Below, in pieces: positions 44,769 to 53,231 of a stretch of 64,000 nucleotides of DNA. Origin of the DNA: Spartobacteria bacterium (lineage in GTDB: Bacteria; Verrucomicrobiota; Verrucomicrobiia; Chthoniobacterales; Chthoniobacteraceae); assembly GCA_021324825.1 (NCBI GenBank), contig JAJPII010000004.1:1-64000 (forward strand), given 5' to 3'. Each line of letters opens with the position of its first letter. The stretch's first letter is position 1. Made by a program: the position numbers and the translations under genes. The notes beneath the pieces are model-generated. The model was given only the letters and a program-made list of their open reading frames with translations, was not told the DNA's origin and made no database searches.

Positions 44769-46756
44769 ACGCGCTAGCGTGGCGAGTCTTCGCCAGCCTG
44801 TTCCTTGCGATTTCCTGCGCGGCGCACGCGCAGACTTACGAGGGCAAACAACTCACAGCCGCCAGCCTCGTGGCGGATACGACGGCCATCGTCCCGGGAA
44901 GAACCTTCACGGTCGCGCTCGACTTGAAGATGATCCCCCACTGGCATTCGTACTGGCGATACCCCGGGGACGCGGGCACGCCCACCGGCATGGACTGGAA
45001 TCTTCCCGAGGGGTTCAAGGCGGGCGCCATCCAATGGCCGCTTCCTGTAAAGGAAGACGACGAAGGCGACCTGGAGAGCTATGTCTATGGCGACGAAGTC
45101 CTCCTCCTGACGGACATCACGCCCCCCGCGCAAATCAGAGAGAAGGAGATCACCCTGCGGGCGGTCGCGAAATGGCTCGTGTGCGACAAGACCTGCGTGC
45201 CCGGCGGCGCGGAACTGACGCTCACCCTGCCGGTCGCCGCGAACGCCGCTCCCGCCAACGAAAAGCTCTTCGCAAAATACCGGGCGCTGCTTCCCAAAAC
45301 GGACGCGCCGCCATTCCGGCTAACCTGGTCGCGGAATGCCGGAAACATCGTTCTCGACGTGCGCGGCGCGGGGGAGAGTCTCGACTTCTTCCCGCTGCCG
45401 GGCAAGGACACTACGTCCGGCCATCCAAAGTCCGCCAAGGAAGGGGATGCGACGCGGTTCACCATCCCCGTCCAATCGGATAAGCCGCCCGCCGTGCTGG
45501 ACGGGCTGCTCGTCTCGGCGTCCGCAAGCTGGCTGGTGTCCGCGGGCGCTCCGGCGGCGGCGTCCTCCGGCGGGCTGCTCAAGTTCCTCGCCTTCGGCTT
45601 CATCGGCGGCTTTATCCTGAACCTGATGCCGTGCGTCCTGCCGGTCATCGCGTTGAAGATATTCGGCTTCATCAACCAGGCGGGCGAATCGCCGGGAAAA
45701 GTCTTCCGGCTCGGCCTCGCGTTTGTCGCGGGCATTTTTGTGTGGTTCCTCGCGCTCGCCGCCCTCGTCTCGGGCTTCAAGGCCGCGGGGCGCGACATCA
45801 ACTGGTCCTTCCAGTTCCAGAACCCGTATTGTCTCATCGGCATGAGCGCCATCCTCTTCGTTTTCGCGCTGAATCTCTTCGGCGTCTTCGAAGTCGCCCT
45901 GCCGCAAAGAGCCGGCGGCGCCGCCCTGAACCTCGCCGGGCGCGAAGGATACGGCGGCGCGTTTTTCCACGGCATGTTCGCCACCCTGCTCGCCACCCCT
46001 TGCACCGCGCCTTTCCTCGGGCCCGCGCTCGGCTTTGCTTTCGTCCAGCGCGCGCCGGTCCTCTTCGCCGTCTTCACCGCCATCGCCGCGGGGATGAGTT
46101 TCCCGTACCTCCTCCTGACCGCCCAGCCCGCCTGGATGCGCTTCCTCCCCAAGCCCGGCATGTGGATGGTGCGCTTCAAGCAATTCACCGGGTTCCTCCT
46201 GCTGGCGACGCTCCTGTGGCTGCTCAAAGTCCTGGGCGATGAACGGGGCGCCGACGCCATCATCCGCGCCGCCTCCTTTCTCCTTTGCCTGGGAGTCGCC
46301 TGCTGGATGATCGGGAGCCTTGCGTCCGGCAAGGCGTTCGCGCTTCTCATCGCGGCGTCGGGATTCGCGCTCTTCGTTCCCGGCCAGGGCGCCGCGCCCG
46401 CCGCGCAGCCGGACACCGGCTGGCAAGCCTTCTCCCCCGATGTTTTGAAGAAGTCGCTCGCCACGGGCAAACCGGTCTTCGTCGATTTCACCGCGAACTG
46501 GTGCCTCAACTGCAAATACAACGAGCGCTTCGTTCTCGACACCGGCCCGGTCAAGGACGCCTTCAAGAAATACGGCGTCATCCCGTTGAAAGCCGATTGG
46601 ACGAACGGCGACCCGGAGATAACTGCTCTCCTGAAAAAGTTCGGCCGCGCGGGCGTGCCGGTCTATGCGGTCTACCCGGCGGGCGGGGGCGATCCCGTCG
46701 TCCTGCCGGAGATCCTCACGCAGCAGACCGTGTTGGATGCGCTGGCGCGGTTCTGA
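44765..46756 (+). CDS. Protein-disulfide reductase (DsbD/ScsB-like)
   Basis: A 663-residue inner-membrane protein that carries electrons from cytoplasmic thioredoxin to periplasmic thiol partners. An exported N-terminal domain has a Cys pair in VCDKTCVPGG. The membrane core (about 265-540) has the redox cysteines in LMPCVLPVIALK and ATPCTAPFLG, and the C-terminal thioredoxin domain carries ANWCLNCKYNE. GTG start at 44765 overlaps the HtrA-like stop. Genes before and after it also concern envelope quality control. Confidence 0.9.
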   Translation: MNALAWRVFASLFLAISCAAHAQTYEGKQLTAASLVADTTAIVPGRTFTVALDLKMIPHWHSYWRYPGDAGTPTGMDWNLPEGFKAGAIQWPLPVKEDDEGDLESYVYGDEVLLLTDITPPAQIREKEITLRAVAKWLVCDKTCVPGGAELTLTLPVAANAAPANEKLFAKYRALLPKTDAPPFRLTWSRNAGNIVLDVRGAGESLDFFPLPGKDTTSGHPKSAKEGDATRFTIPVQSDKPPAVLDGLLVSASASWLVSAGAPAAASSGGLLKFLAFGFIGGFILNLMPCVLPVIALKIFGFINQAGESPGKVFRLGLAFVAGIFVWFLALAALVSGFKAAGRDINWSFQFQNPYCLIGMSAILFVFALNLFGVFEVALPQRAGGAALNLAGREGYGGAFFHGMFATLLATPCTAPFLGPALGFAFVQRAPVLFAVFTAIAAGMSFPYLLLTAQPAWMRFLPKPGMWMVRFKQFTGFLLLATLLWLLKVLGDERGADAIIRAASFLLCLGVACWMIGSLASGKAFALLIAASGFALFVPGQGAAPAAQPDTGWQAFSPDVLKKSLATGKPVFVDFTANWCLNCKYNERFVLDTGPVKDAFKKYGVIPLKADWTNGDPEITALLKKFGRAGVPVYAVYPAGGGDPVVLPEILTQQTVLDALARF

Positions 46757-46804
46757 ACAATGTAGCGGTTGGACATCCTCCGCGTTCTGTCTTACGATTC
46801 AAAC

Positions 46805-47371
46805 ATGACGAACCTACTCCCCGCCCTCGTTGCCTTGATGATCGGCGCCGCCGCTCCCGATTTCTCCCTGCCGGACACCGGCGGCAAGACGCACGCCCTT
46901 TCCCAATACCACGGCAAATATGTCGTGCTGGAGTGGACGAACCCGGATTGCCCGTTCGTGCGGAAGCACTATGGCTCCGGCAACATGCAGTCGCTCCAGA
47001 AGACGTACAGGGCCAAGGGCGTCGTATGGCTGACCATCGACTCCTCGGCTCCCGGCAAACAGGGGAATTACTCCGCGGACGAGCTCGCCAAGTGGGATAA
47101 ATCGCAAGGCGCCGCCCCGACCGCGGTGCTGCTCGACACCGACGGCAGGGCAGGCAGGGAATTCGGCGCGAAGGCGACTCCGCACATGTTCGTCATCAAC
47201 CCGAAGGGAGAGTTGATTTATGAGGGGGCGATCGACAGCATCGCCTCCGCTGACAAGGAGGACATCCAGAAAGCGACCAATTACGTGAAGGCGGCGCTGG
47301 ATGAAGCGATGGCGGGCAAGCCCGTAACGACGGCCCAGACGCGGGCTTACGGCTGCGGCATCAAATACTAG
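46805..47371 (+). CDS. Exported thioredoxin-fold (redoxin) protein
   Basis: A 188-residue protein of the AhpC/TSA-TlpA fold. A short hydrophobic N-terminus (LLPALVALMIGAA) may be a signal peptide. The mature part has APDFSLPDTGGKTHALSQY and the redox position EWTNPDCPFVRKHY, where a single Cys replaces the CxxC of thioredoxins. KATPHMFVINPKGELIYEGA contains the cis-Pro. It is probably a peroxiredoxin-like or thiol-protein partner of the DsbD encoded 48 bases upstream. Substrate not shown. Confidence 0.78.
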   Translation: MTNLLPALVALMIGAAAPDFSLPDTGGKTHALSQYHGKYVVLEWTNPDCPFVRKHYGSGNMQSLQKTYRAKGVVWLTIDSSAPGKQGNYSADELAKWDKSQGAAPTAVLLDTDGRAGREFGAKATPHMFVINPKGELIYEGAIDSIASADKEDIQKATNYVKAALDEAMAGKPVTTAQTRAYGCGIKY

Positions 47372-47380
47372 GCCGCACGG

Positions 47381-49663
47381 GTGAAGTCAGGACTCGGCAT
47401 CAATCGGATCGCTTTCGTCGGGGATTACATGCCCCGGCGGTGCGGCATCGCCACGTTTACGACCGATCTCTGCGAGGCGATCGCGTCCGAATATCCGCAG
47501 GCGCATTGCCTCGTCGTGCCCGTGAACGACCGGAAGGAAGGTTACGACTACTCGGAGCGCGTCCGTTTCGAAATCAACGAGAAGGAGATCGATTCGTACC
47601 GGCGGGCGGCTGATTTCCTCAATATCAACAACGTCGACATCGTCTCCGTCCAGCACGAGTTCGGCATCTACGGCGGGCCGGCGGGCAGCCATCTCCTGGC
47701 GCTTTTGCAGGAGTTGAACGTGCCCGTCGTCACCACCCTGCACACGATCCTCAAGAACCCGAGCGACGCCCAGCGCCGGGTCATGCTCGAGCTCGCCAAG
47801 CTCTCCGACCGGCTCGTCGTGATGGCCGAGAAAGGCGTCCAGTTTCTCCGCGAGGTTTACCATATCGAGCCGGGTAAGATCGACCTGGTGCCGCACGGCA
47901 TCCCGGACATCCCGTTCATCGATCCGAATTTCTACAAGGACCAGTTCGGCGTGGAAGGAAAGACGGTCATCCTCACCTTCGGCCTTCTTTCGCCAAACAA
48001 GGGGATCGAGCACGCCATCGACGCCCTACCGAAAATCCTCGCGGAGTTTCCGAACGTCGTTTACATCGTCCTGGGCGCGACGCATCCGAACCTGGTGTTG
48101 CACGAGGGGGAGTCGTATCGCCTGCAACTCGAACGCCAGGCCGAAGCGCGCGGCGTGAAGAAGAACGTCATCTTCTACAACCGTTTCGTGACGTTGAACG
48201 AACTGAAGGAATTCATCGGCGCGACGGACCTCTACATCACCCCTTACCTGAATGAGACGCAGATCACTTCCGGGACGCTCGCCTACACCTTCGGGGCCGG
48301 GAAGGCCGTCATATCGACTCCCTATTGGTACGCGCAGGAATTGCTGGCCGACGACCGGGGCGTGCTCGTCCCCTTCCGGAACTCGGACGCCATCGCGGAA
48401 GGCGTCATCTCGCTCCTAAACAACGCCCCGCGCCGCCACGCCATGCGCAAGAACGCCTACATGCTCGGCCGGGAGATGATCTGGCCGGTCGTCGCGCAGC
48501 GTTACGTCGAGGTCTTCGAGAACGCGCGCGCGGGACGGACGTTCCAGCCGCGGAAAGCCTTTGCCCGCCAGACGCTGGAGAACCGCCCGTACCAGCTCCC
48601 GCCCCTGAAGCTCGACCATCTTTTCCGCATGAGCGATTCCACCGGGATGCTCCAGCACGCCATCTACACGGTGCCGAATCTCCACGAAGGCTACTGCGTG
48701 GACGACAACGCCCGCGCGTTCATCTTCATGGTGCTCCTCGAGGAGCTGGAGAAAAAGGCGGTGGACGATCTCGACAAGCTCGCGGCGAGGTATCTCGCGT
48801 TCCTTTCCTTTGCGTTCGATCCGCACGGCGGGCGGTTCCGGAATTTTCTCAGCTACGACCGGCGCTGGCTGGAGGTCGAAGGCTCCGAGGACAGCCACGG
48901 CAGATCGCTCTGGGCCCTGGGCGCCGCGCTCGGACGCTCCCGGAACGACGGCTACAGGAACCTCTGCGGCAGCCTTTTCGAGCAGGCCCTCTCTTCGGTG
49001 TACGGGTTCAAGTCGCCGAGGGCGTGGGCTTTCACCGTGGTCGCCATCCACGAATACCTCAGGAAATTCGCCGGCGACCGCGCGGTAAACACGGCGCGCG
49101 ACATCCTCACCAGCAGGCTCATCGACCTCTACAAACGCCACAGCAGCGAGGATTGGCCCTGGTTCGAGCCGGTCGTCTCGTACGACAACCCGAAGCTGCC
49201 CCACGCGCTCATCCTCAGCGGTTACTGGACGTCGCGCCCGGAGATCCTGGACATCGGCCTGAAATCCCTGCGCTGGCTCACGGAAATCCAGACCTCCGAC
49301 AGCGGCGCTTTCAGCCCCATCGGATCGAACGGCTTCTACCCGCGCGGCGGGGAGAAAGCGCGCTTCGACCAGCAACCCATCGAAGCGTATTCCATGCTCT
49401 CGGCCTGCCTGGAGGCTTACCGCATCACCAACGAAGCCTTCTGGTACGAGCAGGCGCAGTGGGCGTTCGAGTGGTTCCTGGGCCGCAACGACCTCGGCCT
49501 GCCGCTCTACGACTCCACCACCGGCGGCTGCCGCGACGCGCTGCACCAGGACCGCGTCAATCAAAACCAGGGCGCGGAATCGACCCTCGCCTTCTACCTT
49601 TCCCTGGTGGAGATGGAGCTCGCCCAGAACGTCATCCAGGGCGATGACGATCCCCCGGCGTGA
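47381..49663 (+). CDS. GT4 glycosyltransferase fused to an alpha/alpha-toroid domain
   Basis: A 760-residue cytoplasmic protein. Residues 1 to about 380 are a GT-B, GT4-type transferase (IAFVGDYMPRRCGIATFT, FGLLSPNKGIEHAIDALPKI, and a C-terminal nucleotide-sugar site with an EITSGTLAYTFGAGKAV-type loop written here as TQITSGTLAYTFGAGKAV). Residues about 395-750 form repeated helices with aromatic clusters (WPWFEPVVSYDN) like the toroids of carbohydrate-acting enzymes. GTG start. Its stop overlaps the GH130 gene as GTGA. The pair likely makes and remodels a mannose-containing oligosaccharide (inference). Confidence 0.75.
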   Translation: MKSGLGINRIAFVGDYMPRRCGIATFTTDLCEAIASEYPQAHCLVVPVNDRKEGYDYSERVRFEINEKEIDSYRRAADFLNINNVDIVSVQHEFGIYGGPAGSHLLALLQELNVPVVTTLHTILKNPSDAQRRVMLELAKLSDRLVVMAEKGVQFLREVYHIEPGKIDLVPHGIPDIPFIDPNFYKDQFGVEGKTVILTFGLLSPNKGIEHAIDALPKILAEFPNVVYIVLGATHPNLVLHEGESYRLQLERQAEARGVKKNVIFYNRFVTLNELKEFIGATDLYITPYLNETQITSGTLAYTFGAGKAVISTPYWYAQELLADDRGVLVPFRNSDAIAEGVISLLNNAPRRHAMRKNAYMLGREMIWPVVAQRYVEVFENARAGRTFQPRKAFARQTLENRPYQLPPLKLDHLFRMSDSTGMLQHAIYTVPNLHEGYCVDDNARAFIFMVLLEELEKKAVDDLDKLAARYLAFLSFAFDPHGGRFRNFLSYDRRWLEVEGSEDSHGRSLWALGAALGRSRNDGYRNLCGSLFEQALSSVYGFKSPRAWAFTVVAIHEYLRKFAGDRAVNTARDILTSRLIDLYKRHSSEDWPWFEPVVSYDNPKLPHALILSGYWTSRPEILDIGLKSLRWLTEIQTSDSGAFSPIGSNGFYPRGGEKARFDQQPIEAYSMLSACLEAYRITNEAFWYEQAQWAFEWFLGRNDLGLPLYDSTTGGCRDALHQDRVNQNQGAESTLAFYLSLVEMELAQNVIQGDDDPPA

Positions 49664-51135
49664 GCGATCTTCCCGTCAACGTCGTCCGGCGCAACGAGCG
49701 TTTCGCCCCGGACGCCTCGCGCGTCCTCATCCGGCCGTTCATGACGCAGAACGCCGCGCGCATCACGAACATCATCGGGCGCGCGCTCACCCTCTCCGAC
49801 GCGGAGGTCGAAGCCCTCCTCGCGGAAGTCATGACGGAATTCAGCGGACGCCACTTCAACATCAAGCGCATTTTCGAGCGGCACTACGAGAAAGTCCGCC
49901 CTTACGTCTTCACCGACAGGGAACTGCCCGAGCCGCGGCGGCTGCTCATCGGCTCCTACTTTACCAGCGAATACGCGCTGGAGTCCGCGGCGCTGTTCAA
50001 CCCCTCCATCGTGCCGCACCCGGATCAATCCGGCATGCCGAAAGGGTCGCTGAGGTTCATCATCAGCTTTCGCGCCACGGGGGAAGGGCACATCTCGTCC
50101 ATCGAATTCCGGACCGGCGTCATCGACGCGAAGAACGCGATAACATTGGAACGCGTGGGCAGGCACGTCACCGCCCCGGACATCATCCCGAACCCGACCT
50201 ACGACAAGACCACCTTTTCCTTCAAGCTGCACGAGATGGGATTCGGCGACGGCTTCTGCGCCGAATTGATGGACCCGCTGCACGACACCTTCACCCTGTC
50301 GGAACTGCACGCGCGGGTCGCGGGGGCCAGGCGGCGCGTTCGCATCCGTTCGCGCGACGAGGAGCGTGCGATCGAGTGCATCACCTGGCTGGCGGAGTCC
50401 AACTACGAAATCCAGTTTCGGGAGAGCGAAAAGCTTTCCGAGCGCATCATCTTTCCGATCTCGGCCAACGAGAGCAACGGCATCGAGGACGCCCGCTTCG
50501 TGCAATTCCACGAGGAGGACGGCGCGATCAACTACTTCGCCACCTATACGGCGTATAACGGCCGGGTCATCCTGCCGCAACTCCTGGAAACGGCGGATTT
50601 CCTGCGGTTCAAAGTCATCACCCTGAACGGGCAGGCCGTGCAGAACAAAGGCATGGCCCTCTTCCCCCGGCGGATCAACGGCAAGTTCACGATGATCTCC
50701 CGGCAGGACAACGAGAACCTGTTCATCATGTCGTCGGAGAACCTCCATTTCTGGAACGAGACCACGCGGCTGCTGAGGCCTTCGTATTCGTGGGAATTCA
50801 TCCAGTTGGGCAACTGCGGTTCGCCCATCGAGACGGAGCACGGCTGGGTTCTCCTGACCCACGGCGTCGGCCCCATGCGGAAATACTGCATCGGAGCCAT
50901 CCTCCTCGATCTGGAAGACCCCTCCAAAGTCACCGGCCGCCTGAAGGAGCCGCTGCTGAAGCCCAATGAAAACGAGCGCGAGGGGTATGTGCCCAACGTC
51001 GTTTACACCTGCGGCGCGCTGCTTCACAACGGCGAACTCATCATCCCTTACGCCATGTCCGACTCCGTTTCGAGCATCGCCTCGGTGTCGATGGACGAAC
51101 TGCTCACCCGCCTGATAAGCGACGGGCCGGATTAG
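49660..51135 (+). CDS. GH130-family glycoside phosphorylase/hydrolase
   Basis: A 491-residue enzyme with the five-bladed beta-propeller sequence pattern of GH130, a family of beta-mannoside phosphorylases and beta-1,2-mannosidases. Features are NGIEDARFVQFHEEDG with the catalytic Asp region, MALFPRRINGKFTMISRQDNE, GNCGSPIETEHGWVLLTHGVG, and a late HNGELIIPYAMSD. An extra N-terminal domain of about 160 residues precedes the propeller. GTG start is coupled to the GT4 gene. Phosphorylase versus hydrolase cannot be decided without checking the phosphate-binding residues. Confidence 0.85.
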   Translation: MSDLPVNVVRRNERFAPDASRVLIRPFMTQNAARITNIIGRALTLSDAEVEALLAEVMTEFSGRHFNIKRIFERHYEKVRPYVFTDRELPEPRRLLIGSYFTSEYALESAALFNPSIVPHPDQSGMPKGSLRFIISFRATGEGHISSIEFRTGVIDAKNAITLERVGRHVTAPDIIPNPTYDKTTFSFKLHEMGFGDGFCAELMDPLHDTFTLSELHARVAGARRRVRIRSRDEERAIECITWLAESNYEIQFRESEKLSERIIFPISANESNGIEDARFVQFHEEDGAINYFATYTAYNGRVILPQLLETADFLRFKVITLNGQAVQNKGMALFPRRINGKFTMISRQDNENLFIMSSENLHFWNETTRLLRPSYSWEFIQLGNCGSPIETEHGWVLLTHGVGPMRKYCIGAILLDLEDPSKVTGRLKEPLLKPNENEREGYVPNVVYTCGALLHNGELIIPYAMSDSVSSIASVSMDELLTRLISDGPD

Positions 51136-51161
51136 CGCGGCGCCGCCTAATTGCATGACAC

Positions 51162-51643
51162 GCCCTGCTCGGCAAATCGCTGAAAGGCGAAAGCGAAGTC
51201 ATCGCCGCCGCGCGCGAGATGGTCGCGCGAGGGGTGGGGCTCGCCGATGACACCTACTTCGGCTTGAACCTGTACCTGGACAAACTCGTCGGCTGGAAGG
51301 GCGCGGAACTCACCCTCAGCGGCATCAATCGCGACGGTCTCGGCTTGACGAGCCGCTACGTCGGCAGCACCTATGACGTGCAGCAAACGCACGGCGCCGC
51401 CAGGAGGATCGCGCGATCTTCGGCGTCATCTACGGGTCATTCAGCAGGAACTACGCGCAGGAAGTGGAGCTGCTCGGAAACGGCAACCCGACCCAGGAAA
51501 CCGTCATCGAATGGGCTTACCGGGTACAGCTCGCGAAGCTCGCCTTCATCCAACCCGATGTGCGGTGGGAAATACGGCCCTCCGGGACCGGCAGGATTCC
51601 CGACGCGCTGATCCTGGGCGCCGAGTTCGGGGTCACGTTCTAG
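51162..51643 (+). pseudogene. OprB-type carbohydrate porin remnant
   Basis: The translation from 51162 reads DTYFGLNLYLDKLVGWKGAE and INRDGLGLTSRYVGSTYDVQ, clearly an N-terminal fragment of an OprB-like outer-membrane porin. At about 51400 the reading frame changes and continues with VIYGSFSRNYAQEVELLGNG, WAYRVQLAKLAFIQPDVRWE and LILGAEFGVTF before a TAG at 51641, the C-terminal end of the same family. The signal peptide and most of the barrel are missing (about 160 residues remain, whereas the family usually exceeds 400). It is a decayed gene flanked by copies of the TGCATGACACG repeat end. Confidence 0.75.
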
Positions 51644-51681
51644 TCCAGCTAAAGAACCGGCCTGGCGCTTTGGCGTTGCCT

Positions 51682-51746
51682 CCCGCTCCAGGCGGCTGGC
51701 ACAGCCGCCTCTACAACCAGGAGCGGGCCAAGATGCATGACACGCT
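51682..51746. repeat. Dispersed palindromic repeat, copy B
   Basis: The copy begins CCCGCTCC, followed by the perfect palindrome GGCGGCTGGCACAGCCGCC (51691-51709), then CTACAACCAGGAGCGGG and the arm ending TGCATGACACGCT. It lies between the OprB remnant and the convergent zinc-ribbon gene, overlapping none of the known coding sequence except that its end abuts the stop at 51747. Relative to copies A and C it is in the reverse orientation. Confidence 0.8.
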
Positions 51747-52133
51747 CTAGGGAAGGACGCGGTTCGGCACGGCCGCGCGGTCTTCGATCCAATAGGCCAG
51801 CGTCATGACCCACAGCCAGTAAAACGGCAACAGCAGCAGACCGAACCCGGCGGTGTAAGTCGCGACAACCCCAACGCTGAAGACCACCACCACCGACCCG
51901 AGCAGGATGAGCCAGCCCGTGAGTTTGTGCCCTTTGTAAATATGCCCCGCGCCGGGGATGAGGCTCAGGGCCACGGCGATAACGTCCCGCGGATTGCCGC
52001 CCGGCGGGCGGTTGTGGACATCGCGCACCCAATCGCATCGATCGCACGCCGCGGCGCCTTCCGGCAATTTTGCGCCGCAAAGGGGGCACTCCATGGTGTG
52101 GGCTGCGGAAACGGTTGCTTCGCTGGTTTCCAT
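51747..52133 (-). CDS. Zinc-ribbon small membrane protein
   Basis: A 128-residue protein. The N-terminus has a zinc-ribbon with two CxxC pairs (ECPLCGAKLPEGAAACDRCDW), followed by two or three membrane helices (VIAVALSLIPGAGHIYKGH, TGWLILLGSVVVVFSVGVVA and GFGLLLLPFYWLWVMTLAYW). The GAGHIYKG segment between strands is like that of TM2-domain proteins. Start is ATG at 52133; an internal ATG at residue 14 is also possible. Function unknown. Its stop codon lies directly next to repeat copy B. Confidence 0.65.
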   Translation of the reverse strand: METSEATVSAAHTMECPLCGAKLPEGAAACDRCDWVRDVHNRPPGGNPRDVIAVALSLIPGAGHIYKGHKLTGWLILLGSVVVVFSVGVVATYTAGFGLLLLPFYWLWVMTLAYWIEDRAAVPNRVLP

Positions 52134-52160
52134 GACTAGTCTCCTTGGGGGGAATTTGCG

Positions 52161-52967
52161 TTGACCAAACACCACCATATTACCGCCCGCCCGCACGCAA
52201 TCAAGAAAAGTAATTCGCCGCTCGCGGGGATTAAAAAGCATCTGGATGAATATCTGGACATCGAGGGCGTGAAGGATTGGGACAACGCCTGGAATGGGTT
52301 GCAGATCGAGAATTCGGGCGCTGTCACGAAGATCGGCGCGGCGGTGGACGCCTGCGCTCCCGTGATCGAAGCGGCGGCCGGACGCGGCGTCGATCTGCTG
52401 CTGGTGCATCACGGGTTGTTCTGGCGCGGCGTTCAGCGTTTCGAGGGGCCGTTCCTCAGGAAAATAAAGACGGCGCTGGATAACAACCTCGCCATTTACA
52501 GCGCGCATCTGCCGCTGGACGTGCATCCCAAGGCGGGCAACAACGCGCTTCTTTGCGCCGCGCTGGGGTTCAAGAGAACGAAGCCGTTCTTCTTCGAAAA
52601 GGGCCGTTTCATCGGGTTGCAAGCGCGGTGTTCCCTGTCCAGGAGCGGTTTGGTCGCGCGCCTGGAAAAGGCGCTCGGCGCGCCCGTTCACGTCTGCCCC
52701 GGAGGGCCTGCCAGGGTGTCGCGCGTTGGCGTCGTCACCGGGGGCGCGGGCGGCGGGGTTCCAAAGGCCGCGGCGGAGGGGCTGGACACTTTCATCACGG
52801 GCGAAGGGCAGCACTCCTCGTATATCGACGCCGAGGAACTCGGGATCAACCTCCTGTACGGCGGCCATTACCGAACGGAAACCTTCGGGGTGAAGGCCCT
52901 CGCCGCTCATCTCTCGAGGCGCTTCGCCCTGCCGTGGGAGTTTATCGAGCATCCCACCGGGCTTTAA
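52161..52967 (+). CDS. Nif3-like dinuclear metal-centre protein
   Basis: A 268-residue protein of the Nif3/DUF34 (YbgI) family, often labelled GTP cyclohydrolase I type 2 or metal chaperone. The metal-binding pairs are visible as LLLVHHGLFWRG, AHLPLDVHPKAGNN and FITGEGQHSSY, with a late GGHYRTETFGVKAL. No long insertion domain is present, so it is the short form. No ATG is suitable, and the TTG at 52161 is uncertain; the family core begins near residue 24. The stop lies one base before repeat copy C. Confidence 0.85.
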   Translation: MTKHHHITARPHAIKKSNSPLAGIKKHLDEYLDIEGVKDWDNAWNGLQIENSGAVTKIGAAVDACAPVIEAAAGRGVDLLLVHHGLFWRGVQRFEGPFLRKIKTALDNNLAIYSAHLPLDVHPKAGNNALLCAALGFKRTKPFFFEKGRFIGLQARCSLSRSGLVARLEKALGAPVHVCPGGPARVSRVGVVTGGAGGGVPKAAAEGLDTFITGEGQHSSYIDAEELGINLLYGGHYRTETFGVKALAAHLSRRFALPWEFIEHPTGL

Positions 52968-53003
52968 GTGTGTCATGCACTTTTGCCCGCTCCTGGTTGT
53001 AGA
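52968..53003. repeat. Dispersed palindromic repeat, partial copy C
   Basis: Only the arm is present: GTGTGTCATGCA, then CTTTTGCCCGCTCCTGGTTG and TAG. The central palindrome is missing. It directly follows the Nif3 stop codon and is in the same orientation as copy A. The arm's inner part is the reverse complement of the right arm in copies B and D, showing that both ends of the element derive from one unit. Confidence 0.7.
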
Positions 53004-53153
53004 CTAGTGCCCGTGGTGCGCCTTGCCGCGGGAGAACCTCTGTAGTTTCTCTGCCATACGGACTTCGCGCATCAGCACGTCGCCTTTCCAGCGCAGCCAG
53101 CGGAGTTTTTTCCGAATCTTCTCGGTGTCGGGGTCAGCGATGTGTATCGCCAT
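53004..53153 (-). CDS. Possible 49-residue basic protein, weakly VapB-like
   Basis: An ATG frame of 49 codons that begins MAIHIADPDTEKIRKKLRWL and ends FSRGKAHHGH. The opening resembles the start of VapB-type antitoxins (MALxIxDPE followed by a basic helix). However, no partner toxin PIN domain is visible, and there is no ribosome site. It may be a fragment or an orphan antitoxin. It sits between the Nif3 gene and the ArsR-methyltransferase gene, with its stop touching repeat copy C. Confidence 0.3.
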   Translation of the reverse strand: MAIHIADPDTEKIRKKLRWLRWKGDVLMREVRMAEKLQRFSRGKAHHGH

Positions 53154-53231
53154 AAAGTCTGGAGGAGGTCATTGCGCCCTCCTATTGCAATTATAACATA
53201 GCATCGGCGATGCCACAACCGGGCAGCACTT

